DNA from: Kiritimatiellia bacterium
GTDB lineage: Bacteria; Verrucomicrobiota; Kiritimatiellia; RFP12; UBA1067
Direction: 5' to 3'
DNA: 24,815 nt
Assembly (NCBI GenBank): GCA_017648225.1
Contig: JAGCJE010000222.1
Span: 1 to 24,815, forward strand
Positions 7,471-14,345 of this stretch are shown piece by piece. A model generated the notes under the pieces. That model did no database searches, was not told where the DNA came from, and was given only the letters and a program-made list of their open reading frames with translations. The stretch's first letter is position 1, and each line of letters starts with the position of its first letter. The position numbers were made by a program, and so were the translations under genes.

Positions 7471-8649
7471 ATGGGATACGCCAGAAAAAGAACTCAGGGT
7501 TCGTCCTCGCAGGCTGTAACGCAAGCCGTAGCGAAGCAATCCCAATCGACCTCTAAAAAGTCTTCCGGCTCGATCTGGCAGATGGAGATAGGTGGGAGCT
7601 CTAAAAAGACGGTCATGAAACGTCTTGAGGTTCTTCTCTTCACCTCGGAACTCGCTGATCTTATCGAAGCCGGAATGACGCTCGGGCAGGCTCTTCAGGC
7701 GCTTGCCAATCAAGGCGAGGAAAACAGCGCCCAGCGCTATGTCTGTCAGGATATCTGCGACAGAATCGTGCGCGGCGAAACGTTTTCCTCGGCCTGTTCC
7801 CATCACCCGAAGACTTTCGAGCCGCTTTATGTGAACATGATCGCCGCCGCCGAAGCGGCAGGCGCGATGGTTGATGTTTTGCGCCGGCTTGCCGATCATT
7901 ACGAGCGGTCCGATTCGATGCGCGGCAAGATAAAAAGCGCTTTGAGCTATCCCGTTATCGTTCTTATTTTCGGCGTGTTCGCCGTTGTGGCGGCGCTTGT
8001 GTGGATCATACCCAAATTCGAGAAGGTTTTCAGTTCGATGGGCGCTACATTGCCGCTCCCTACGCGTATTCTTATAGGAATGTCGAATGCGCTGATCAAT
8101 TGGGGGTGGCTCATCGCGATTATAGCGGCCGTTTTAGGCGTTCTTTTTGTGAAATGGAAGAATTCTCCGTCTGGCCGGTATAAGGTGGACGGGTGGAAAC
8201 TGCGCGCTCCCTTGATAAAAGGTATTGTCGCCTGCGGACTTTATTCGTCGCTGGCGTACACTCTCAAAACTCTTCTGATGAACGGCGTAAATGTTCTTCA
8301 GGCGCTGAAAATCGCCGAGGAGACGTGTTCGAACGCCGTGATAGCAAAGGCGCTCAACACCGCGAGAATGCGCGTGACCGACGGTACGAGCATATCCGGG
8401 CCTCTGGCCGCGTCCGGCGTTTTTCCGAGAATGATGACGGACATGCTGGCCATCGGTGAGCAGGCGGGCGATATGATCGGATCGCTGGAACATATCGGAA
8501 GCCGTTATCAGAAGGAAATGGACCGCAATATCGCCTCCTTCACGAATGCGCTCGAGCCTATTCTGATAGTCGCGATTGCCATTGTGGTGGGCTTTATCGC
8601 CATTTCAATTCTTACGGCCGTATTTGAAGTTTCCGCAACTCTCGGATGA
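7471..8649 (+). CDS. Type II secretion/type IV pilus F-family inner-membrane protein (GspF/PilC-like)
   Basis: Proteins of this family form the membrane platform that couples a GspE/PilB ATPase to pseudopilus or pilus assembly. The 392-residue length is normal. Two T2SF domains are seen, about 54-181 and 257-383, each with the conserved early motif (LADLIEAGMTLGQAL; LKTLLMNGVNVLQAL) and the GE.AG signature (AAEAAGAM; IGEQAGDM). Membrane segments lie near 160-182, 210-228 and 363-385. The first 45 residues are Ser/Gln/Lys-rich and probably disordered. A purine-rich AGAGAG site precedes the ATG. No ATPase, pseudopilin or secretin gene is adjacent, so it must work with parts encoded elsewhere. 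It overlaps the next gene by 4 bp. Confidence 0.88.
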   Translation: MGYARKRTQGSSSQAVTQAVAKQSQSTSKKSSGSIWQMEIGGSSKKTVMKRLEVLLFTSELADLIEAGMTLGQALQALANQGEENSAQRYVCQDICDRIVRGETFSSACSHHPKTFEPLYVNMIAAAEAAGAMVDVLRRLADHYERSDSMRGKIKSALSYPVIVLIFGVFAVVAALVWIIPKFEKVFSSMGATLPLPTRILIGMSNALINWGWLIAIIAAVLGVLFVKWKNSPSGRYKVDGWKLRAPLIKGIVACGLYSSLAYTLKTLLMNGVNVLQALKIAEETCSNAVIAKALNTARMRVTDGTSISGPLAASGVFPRMMTDMLAIGEQAGDMIGSLEHIGSRYQKEMDRNIASFTNALEPILIVAIAIVVGFIAISILTAVFEVSATLG

Positions 8650-9578
8650 AAAACATATCGCTTGAAGAACTCGGCAGAAAGCTGGACGCGCTCGATCTCT
8701 GGGACGCGGCTATGCCTTTCAACTGGGTAGTGAAACCTTCGGGCGTGGTTTTCCCCTATTTCTGCACTCTTCTTAAAGGCGACGGCGTCAATGTGAAGAT
8801 CAGGTTTCTGATGCTTGAAGGGTGGCAGACGTTTCATGATTACATACGTACTCGGATCGACCGCAATTTCGGCTTTTATTTAACTCCGATGGAGATGCCT
8901 CATTTCGAGCTTGTGGTGGCTGCCTCTGGAGAGACAATGCTCTTCAGGCATGATCCGGGATATATGCCCCGGGCCCTCAACGAAAAAGAGCGCGCTCTTT
9001 GCCATAAGATTCTGTGGGAGGCGTACGGTGTTATGATGCGCTTCGAAACCGATAGAAAACTTCCGCTCCGGTTCGCCGCCGAGAAGTCGATGTTCGCACG
9101 CGTCGAGGGTGTGAACGGCGAGTGGAGCGATATGCCGTTGTCGATTCCGGAGCCTCGTCCGTGCGTCGAGGAGGTTTCGTTCCCTAAAGCTCTCGTATCA
9201 AAAGCGAAGGATCTGCCGATGGAGCAGTCGATGTCGGTCGCGGTCGACTTTCGCCTTCTGCCCAACGTGATGACGAAGGAAGATCGTCCGAGATGCGCCT
9301 ATCAGCTTCTGGCAGTGGATATGGCCACGGGGGTTCGCATCGTTCAGGATAAGACATCTGTTTCTCCTGAGGGCGGACTTAAGGCCATGTGGCAGTCTAT
9401 GCCGTCTAGAGTTTTGGCGGGTCTTGTGGAGTACGGCAGGATTCCTGGCTCCATGAAGGTCGTTTCAGGGCGCGTCTTCCGTTTTTTAAGGTCGATTTGC
9501 CTGGAGCTGCCGATCAAACTTTCTTTGCACGACCGTATTGAAATTCTGGATGACGCAAACGAAAGAAAGGAAACCTGA
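8646..9578 (+). CDS. Unknown protein, possibly DUF7309/DUF6930-like
   Basis: A 310-residue protein with no signal peptide or membrane segment. Its ATGA start overlaps the stop of the F-family gene, so the two are probably translated together. The pattern LWDAAMPFNWVVK, then GWQTFHDYI, then FRHDPGYMPRALNEKERALCHKIL recalls bacterial proteins carrying DUF7309/DUF6930 domains, where a similar PGY.P..L..E segment precedes a helix. That resemblance is from memory and not tested. The middle has a Pro-rich break near residues 155-175 (SIPEPRP), which suggests two domains. Function unknown. Confidence 0.75.
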   Translation: MKNISLEELGRKLDALDLWDAAMPFNWVVKPSGVVFPYFCTLLKGDGVNVKIRFLMLEGWQTFHDYIRTRIDRNFGFYLTPMEMPHFELVVAASGETMLFRHDPGYMPRALNEKERALCHKILWEAYGVMMRFETDRKLPLRFAAEKSMFARVEGVNGEWSDMPLSIPEPRPCVEEVSFPKALVSKAKDLPMEQSMSVAVDFRLLPNVMTKEDRPRCAYQLLAVDMATGVRIVQDKTSVSPEGGLKAMWQSMPSRVLAGLVEYGRIPGSMKVVSGRVFRFLRSICLELPIKLSLHDRIEILDDANERKET

Positions 9579-9579
9579 C

Positions 9580-10143
9580 ATGGCGAGCGCAGTCAAGAAA
9601 GATGTCGAGATTCTTCTTGTGAAGGCCGAGATCACATCGCTCCCGGAGCGTAAACTTCTTAAAACCCGCAATCTCGTATGCGTGGATCTCGTTTGGCCTC
9701 GAAAGGGCGTCGCCCGAAAGTCCGCCGCGAGAGAAGCGGTCATACGCAGAGGTAAGGTCGATTTCTCCGCAGAACAGTGGGCGAATCGTATCCTTTTCCG
9801 CGAGGAGATCGACGGACACGGCGCATTGGCCGTTTCAATAACCGAATCCGTCACTGTTCAGAAGCTCAAGCGTTTCGCCCGTCTTACCGCCAAATACGCT
9901 TTCAGAATGGGGGCGGATTTTATGGAAAAGGCGATGGTCGGATATGCCGATGTCGCTTCTGCGCCTATTGATGCGCTTTCGGCCATGGTCGGAGAGAAGG
10001 ATGCACCTGAAGCGATCGCCCAGGGCGTTATGGATATTTCTGATCTTCCCGCCGCAGGCACTGAGCGGTTGATCGATATTCCCCTTAAACGACCCGGCGA
10101 AGATGATGTCATCGGTACGATGACTCTCCTGCTGCGCGCTTAA
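9580..10143 (+). CDS. Unknown 187-residue protein
   Basis: I place the start at ATG 9580, one base after the previous stop, because AGGA (9568-9571) lies 8 nt before it. An in-frame ATG at 9538 would overlap the preceding gene by 41 bp and has no better site. The protein is soluble, with an N-terminal beta-rich half (VEILLVKAEI...NLVCVDLVW), a central helix around residues 95-125, and a closing strand-rich part (RLIDIPLKRPG...GTMTLLL). No catalytic motif is recognised. It is the last gene before the purH promoter, so it probably shares a transcript with the two genes upstream. Confidence 0.75.
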   Translation: MASAVKKDVEILLVKAEITSLPERKLLKTRNLVCVDLVWPRKGVARKSAAREAVIRRGKVDFSAEQWANRILFREEIDGHGALAVSITESVTVQKLKRFARLTAKYAFRMGADFMEKAMVGYADVASAPIDALSAMVGEKDAPEAIAQGVMDISDLPAAGTERLIDIPLKRPGEDDVIGTMTLLLRA

Positions 10144-10165
10144 ACATTGGCGGTACTTCATTTAT

Positions 10166-10184
10166 TTTTGATATAATACTGACA
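10166..10184 (+). promoter_or_regulatory. purH promoter, extended -10, giving a near-leaderless mRNA
   Basis: The 13-mer TTTTGATATAATA (10166-10178) contains TATAAT at 10172-10177 with TG two bases upstream. Only 9 nt separate the -10 from the ATG at 10187, so +1 is expected near 10184 and the 5' UTR is about 3 nt. A weak TTGGCG lies at 10147-10152 with a long 19-bp spacer. Confidence 0.75.
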
Positions 10185-10186
10185 CT

Positions 10187-11485
10187 ATGAAAGATTTAAA
10201 AGAAGCTTACAAGACGATCGAGGCCGATCATTTCGCGCCCAGAATGGAGATTTCGTTCATTGACGGCGTCAACCGCCAGACATTTTCGTACGAGAAGGTC
10301 ACGTGGAACATCGGCGGCGAGGAGAAGGGTCTCAGATACGGCGAGAACCCCGGCCAGGAGGCGGCTCTTTATAAGCTCGTGAACGGCAATCTCGTCCTCG
10401 GCGATGTCGAGATGATTCAGGCCGGCCGCTATCTCGCGTCGGTTCCCGAGCTTCTCCAATCCGGCAAGCATCCCGGCAAGACGAACGTGACGGATACCGA
10501 CAACGCGCTCAATATTCTGCGCTATCTGATGGATAAGCCTTGCGCGGTTATCGTAAAGCACAACAATCCGTGCGGCGTAGCCACCGGTTCGACTTTGGCC
10601 GAGGCGTATTTCCGCGCCAACAAGGCCGACCGTCTCGCCGCTTTCGGAGGTGCGATCGCGCTCAACCGCGAATGCGACATCGAAACGGCTAAGCTCATCA
10701 TCGAGAATTACGCCGAAGTCGTGGTCGCTCCCGATTTCAAGCCCGGCGTGATGGATCTCTTCGCGACTAAGAAGAATCTCCGCGTCTTCCGCATCAGGAA
10801 TATGGAGCGCCTTACCGAATTCGTCGCTAGACACGTGGTGGATTTCAAGTCTCTCATCGACGGCGGCATCGTCGCCCAGACGTCGTTCTCTGCCAACGCC
10901 CGCAAGAGCGAAGATATGATCCCCGCCTACTGCAACCGTAAGATTACCAACAAGGAAACGGGTGAAGTCACTTTTGAGGAGCATAAGATAAACCGGCTTC
11001 CCACGGCCAAGGAATATGAGGATCTCGTTTTCGGCTGGCTCGTCGAAGCGGGCGTAACATCCAACTCCGTTCTTTACGTCAAAGACGGCGCGACCGTCGG
11101 CATCGGTACCGGCGAGCAGGATCGCGTAGGAGTCGCCGAAATCGCACGAGACAAGGCTTACACTAAACACGCGGACTGGATCGCGTGGGAGAAGTACGCC
11201 AAGCCTTATAACGATCTTCGTCTTGTTTTCGGCGAGGAGGACGGCGCTAAAAAGCAGTCTGAAATCATGGAGCAGACAAAGGCCGAGAAGGGCGGCCTTC
11301 CCGGGTGCGCGATGGTTTCGGACGCGTTCTTCCCGTTCCGCGACGGCGCCGAGGTCGGTATCCGTGAGGGTATTACCTCGATTGTCCAGCCCGGCGGCGC
11401 GATTCGCGACTGGGACGTGATCGACTGCTGCAACGATGCGGGCGTCGCCATGGTCTTTACCGGTCAGCGCAGCTTCCGCCACTGA
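10187..11485 (+). CDS. purH: Stand-alone AICAR formyltransferase (PurH C-terminal half)
   Basis: This enzyme transfers the formyl group of 10-formyl-THF to AICAR, giving FAICAR, the penultimate step of purine synthesis. The protein is 432 residues, while bifunctional PurH is about 520; the N-terminal IMP cyclohydrolase domain is absent. The AICARFT domain starts at GLRYGENPGQEAALY (about 48-62; many relatives have GENPHQ) and includes the active-site segment VKHNNPCGVA and the C-terminal FPFRDG...PGGAIRD...TGQRSFRH (relatives usually end TGxRHFRH). The first 47 residues replace the cyclohydrolase. IMP cyclohydrolase must be encoded elsewhere (a separate PurH-N or PurO-like protein). No Shine-Dalgarno is present, in line with the near-leaderless promoter. 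Confidence 0.88.
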   Translation: MKDLKEAYKTIEADHFAPRMEISFIDGVNRQTFSYEKVTWNIGGEEKGLRYGENPGQEAALYKLVNGNLVLGDVEMIQAGRYLASVPELLQSGKHPGKTNVTDTDNALNILRYLMDKPCAVIVKHNNPCGVATGSTLAEAYFRANKADRLAAFGGAIALNRECDIETAKLIIENYAEVVVAPDFKPGVMDLFATKKNLRVFRIRNMERLTEFVARHVVDFKSLIDGGIVAQTSFSANARKSEDMIPAYCNRKITNKETGEVTFEEHKINRLPTAKEYEDLVFGWLVEAGVTSNSVLYVKDGATVGIGTGEQDRVGVAEIARDKAYTKHADWIAWEKYAKPYNDLRLVFGEEDGAKKQSEIMEQTKAEKGGLPGCAMVSDAFFPFRDGAEVGIREGITSIVQPGGAIRDWDVIDCCNDAGVAMVFTGQRSFRH

Positions 11486-11498
11486 TATAAAACTGTCA
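11483..11498 (+). promoter_or_regulatory. Candidate promoter of the exbB-exbD-TPR-vWA operon
   Basis: TGATATAAA at 11483-11491 is an extended -10 with one change from TATAAT and overlaps the purH stop codon. It would start transcription near 11498, 16 nt before the exbB ATG. AAGGA (11503-11507) is the ribosome site. Read-through from purH is also possible, since no terminator is seen between them. Confidence 0.5.
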
Positions 11499-11513
11499 AT
11501 TTAAGGATAATCC

Positions 11514-12002
11514 ATGGAAAAGATAACATTCGGCGAGGCTTGGGGATACGGCGGATTTCTGATGTGGGTGCTGGCGCTTATGTCGGTGGCGGCGTTCACG
11601 GTCGTTATTTATCTCATCGTGATCCAGTGGCGCAGCGTCTTTTTATCCAGTTCGCTCGATCGTCTTAAAAAGGCAAAGGATCCCGAAGCTGAAGGGGCCC
11701 GCATCGCGACGCGGCTTTTCGCCCAGGTCGACTGGCTCGCTGATATCGCGGCGATTGCTCCGCTTGTCGGTCTTCTCGGAACCGTCCTCGGCATGTTCCA
11801 GGCTTTCGGCGGAATTGCGACGGATGTGGCCGCGGGAGCGAAACCCGTTGTTCTCGCTCAAGGTGTTTCGAAGGCTATCGTGACGACCATTTTCGGTCTC
11901 GCAGTCGCGATTCCTTCACTTGTCGCTCATGCTTTTTTCCGTCGCCGCGCGTCAAAACTTGTAGCCGAACTGGAGGAGATGGCCGATGAAGTTTGCGCCT
12001 AA
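11514..12002 (+). CDS. exbB: MotA/TolQ/ExbB proton-channel protein
   Basis: ExbB/TolQ proteins form the ring that, with ExbD/TolR, uses proton flow across the inner membrane to move a periplasmic partner. At 162 residues this one is short but complete: membrane segments near 15-37, 79-98 and 121-142, with the family signature PLVGLLGTVLGMFQAF at 83-98 and GVSKAIVTTIFGLAVAIP at 117-134. The conserved Thr residues lining the channel are present in both. A basic segment (RRRASK) follows the last helix. The start has AAGGA 6 nt upstream. The gene overlaps exbD by 17 bp. TolQ cannot be told apart from ExbB by sequence reading alone. Confidence 0.88.
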   Translation: MEKITFGEAWGYGGFLMWVLALMSVAAFTVVIYLIVIQWRSVFLSSSLDRLKKAKDPEAEGARIATRLFAQVDWLADIAAIAPLVGLLGTVLGMFQAFGGIATDVAAGAKPVVLAQGVSKAIVTTIFGLAVAIPSLVAHAFFRRRASKLVAELEEMADEVCA

Positions 12003-12408
12003 CGTCAGCGGAAAGCCGGCGACGTTGGCGTTGACGTCGATGCTCGACGTCATCTTTCTTCTTTTGTGCTTTTTCGTCACGGCGAGCGTATATTCCCAAT
12101 GGGAGAGCGAGATAACCATTCAGCTTCCTTCCGCCGACACGGCCGACGAGCCGAACCGTCTGCCGGGAGAAATAGTCGTCAATATCACCGAGAAGGGCGT
12201 TTTGAGACTTAACGGACTTGACGTTGAACTGTCCGATCTCAATGCAAGGCTTTCGAAGATTTCCAAAATATATCCCGATCAGGCCGTTATCATACGCGCC
12301 GACCGCGCCGCGAAATACGAGTCTGTCGTAACGGTGATCGACACGTGCCGCAAGGCGGGCGTCTGGAATTTTTCGCTCTCAACATCGAATGAGGATAAGG
12401 CGGAATGA
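11986..12408 (+). CDS. exbD: ExbD/TolR-family proton-channel partner
   Basis: A 140-residue protein with one N-terminal membrane helix and a periplasmic domain. The proton-carrying aspartate is visible as Asp21 in LTSMLDVIFLLLCFFV. The periplasmic part shows the usual order: IQLPSAD, then IVVNITEKGVLRLNG, then VIIRADRAAKYESVVTVIDTCRKAG, matching the family's D+...Y..v..v.d..+.aG end. The ATG lies inside the end of exbB with a GGAG-type site. It overlaps the next gene by ATGA, so exbB, exbD and the two genes after them look like one translationally coupled unit. Confidence 0.9.
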   Translation: MKFAPNVSGKPATLALTSMLDVIFLLLCFFVTASVYSQWESEITIQLPSADTADEPNRLPGEIVVNITEKGVLRLNGLDVELSDLNARLSKISKIYPDQAVIIRADRAAKYESVVTVIDTCRKAGVWNFSLSTSNEDKAE

Positions 12409-14345
12409 CGGTCGCTTCAATCCTAGCCGCCGCCGTAGCCGTTCTTCCGTCAGATCGGATGGCCATGGCCGACCGTCTTTTGGACAAGGGCGATTACGCC
12501 AGAGCGAAAACCGAATATGTCGCGGTAAAAGGCGCGGCGGGGATTCCGGAAGACGAAATCATCTACAGGCTTGCGGAATGCGACAGACTTTCCGGCGATT
12601 CAAAAGAGGCTCGCAGGCTGTACGGCGAGCTTCTGAACAAATATCCGCTTTCGCGGCACGCCCACCGTTCTCAGCTTATGAAGGCGCTCTTAAGCGACGG
12701 CGACGAGAAAATCGACGCGCTCAGGATTTTGGACTCCGATCGCGTCGAGCCCGCGATAAGAGCAAGAGCGCTCTACAATATCGGGATAACGTTAAACGAC
12801 AGAAACGCGTTGAAACGCTGTGTTGAAGTCGAACCGAACGGTCCGTACTTTTATTACGCGAAGTTTCACGCCTCTTCTCTCGCGGCAGATGATCCTTCGG
12901 CGGCCGTGCGGCGTACGGCGATAGAGGAACTGTGGGAGGTCTATCTTAAGACTAAGAACGAAAAGCTTAAAAAGGAGGCGCTTTACAGCGTGGCTTTGAG
13001 AAGCTACAAGGAGAAGCGCTATGATCACTCCTCGAGATTTTTCCGCGCATTTCTTAAGAGTTATTCCGACGACTCCAGAGTCTCTCTCGCGCGCAACTAT
13101 GCCGCCTGGAGCGATTATCTGGCCGGTAAGTATTCCGATGCGGCTTCTCTCTGCGGCGACGGGAGTGCCGACGAAACGGCATACCTTCTGGCCGCTTCGG
13201 CTTACGGAGCCGGAGACAGGGATAAGGCCCGCGGTCTGATGGAGCGATATCTTGAAAGGTACCCTGCGGGAAAATTCCGTAAGGCGGTGGAACTGCCGCT
13301 GGCGCGGATGAGTTTTGAGGACGCCGAGAAAAGCGGAGATGCCGTAAAGATGGTCGAAACGGCGAGGCGCGCCGCGTTGATTTCGAAAACTTCCTTTGAT
13401 AAGCTGCGTCTTGCCTGGGCGTATGAAAAAAACGGGAGAGACAACGAGGCGATTTCCGAATATGTCGCTATCGCCAAAGATTTTTCCGGGACCGAAAACG
13501 CTCTTGAGGCTCTTTATCGCAAGGCGCTTCTGGATATCAGAGCCGGTCGCTGGTCCGCCGCCGAAATGTCTCTGGCCGAGATGCTTTCTTCCGGTTTGAA
13601 AACCGCCCGCGAGGGAGAGGCTCTTTATTGGCGCGGAATATGCGCCGTCCGTCTCGGGCACGAAACCAAAGGATCTGAATATCTCAAGGCCGCGCTTAAT
13701 AAGTCCATCTCTTTAGACTCCATTCGCGAGGCGAAGCTTGTTCTGGCCGATATCGATTTCAAGGCGGGCCGGATAAAGGAATCGCGAGAGGCTTACAGAC
13801 AGCTCGTGAAGGAAGGGGCGACATCGCGTATGAGCGCGGTGAAATTATATTCCGTCGGTCAATTCCTTTTAAGCGGCAATGGAGGAGAGCCTCATTTGGA
13901 AGAGGCGAAGCTTTGCGCCAGGGCGATATTGGCGGCGGCTGAAAATTCTCCCGAATGGAAACAGCTCGCGTTCGATCTTTTAGGTCGCTCGGAGGAGGCC
14001 GGCGGCGAGCTGACCTCGGCGATAGGTTCCTATCGGCAGGCCCTGGCCGAAAATGTCTGCACGGAACGCAGGAGAACCGCGGCCTTGAATCTCGGCATTC
14101 TCCTATGCAGGTCTGGCGAGTCGTCCGAAGCCGAAACCGTTCTTAAGGAGGCGGTCAATCTCAACAGCGGAGATTCTTCGGCGCGGGCCCGCGCGTATCT
14201 CCATCTCGCGAAGGTCCGCGAGCTCGTCGAGGACAGGCAGGGCGCCAGGGATTATGCGACCGTGGTTACAGCTCTTTTCAACGATCCTGAAATCGTAGCC
14301 GAGGCTCAGAAGATATTGAATTCCAATTCGGATGGATCAAAATGA
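12405..14345 (+). CDS. Large TPR-repeat protein of the ExbBD cluster
   Basis: A 646-residue protein made almost wholly of helical tetratricopeptide-type repeats, for example DRLLDKGDYARAKTEY (24-39), DSKEARRLYGELLNKYP and YDHSSRFFRAFLKSY, with YGAGDRDKARGLMERYLERYPAG further on. A weak hydrophobic segment at about 3-14 could be a signal peptide, ending near SDRMAMA; there is no lipobox, so location is probably periplasmic but not certain. In Tol-Pal systems a periplasmic TPR protein (CpoB/YbgF) works beside TolQ/TolR. By position this protein could be a much larger counterpart that docks partners near the energised complex. It overlaps both neighbours by 4 bp (ATGA). Confidence 0.85.
   Translation: MTVASILAAAVAVLPSDRMAMADRLLDKGDYARAKTEYVAVKGAAGIPEDEIIYRLAECDRLSGDSKEARRLYGELLNKYPLSRHAHRSQLMKALLSDGDEKIDALRILDSDRVEPAIRARALYNIGITLNDRNALKRCVEVEPNGPYFYYAKFHASSLAADDPSAAVRRTAIEELWEVYLKTKNEKLKKEALYSVALRSYKEKRYDHSSRFFRAFLKSYSDDSRVSLARNYAAWSDYLAGKYSDAASLCGDGSADETAYLLAASAYGAGDRDKARGLMERYLERYPAGKFRKAVELPLARMSFEDAEKSGDAVKMVETARRAALISKTSFDKLRLAWAYEKNGRDNEAISEYVAIAKDFSGTENALEALYRKALLDIRAGRWSAAEMSLAEMLSSGLKTAREGEALYWRGICAVRLGHETKGSEYLKAALNKSISLDSIREAKLVLADIDFKAGRIKESREAYRQLVKEGATSRMSAVKLYSVGQFLLSGNGGEPHLEEAKLCARAILAAAENSPEWKQLAFDLLGRSEEAGGELTSAIGSYRQALAENVCTERRRTAALNLGILLCRSGESSEAETVLKEAVNLNSGDSSARARAYLHLAKVRELVEDRQGARDYATVVTALFNDPEIVAEAQKILNSNSDGSK

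Noticed and set aside
9538..9579. Earlier ATG for the 187-residue unknown protein
   Set aside because: It would overlap the preceding gene by 41 bp; ATG 9580 has AGGA at the right distance and a one-base gap from the stop.
10196..11482. Long - strand frame (428 codons) opposite the AICAR transformylase
   Set aside because: It mirrors a well-supported + strand gene in a GC-rich codon pattern and its translation has no recognisable motifs.
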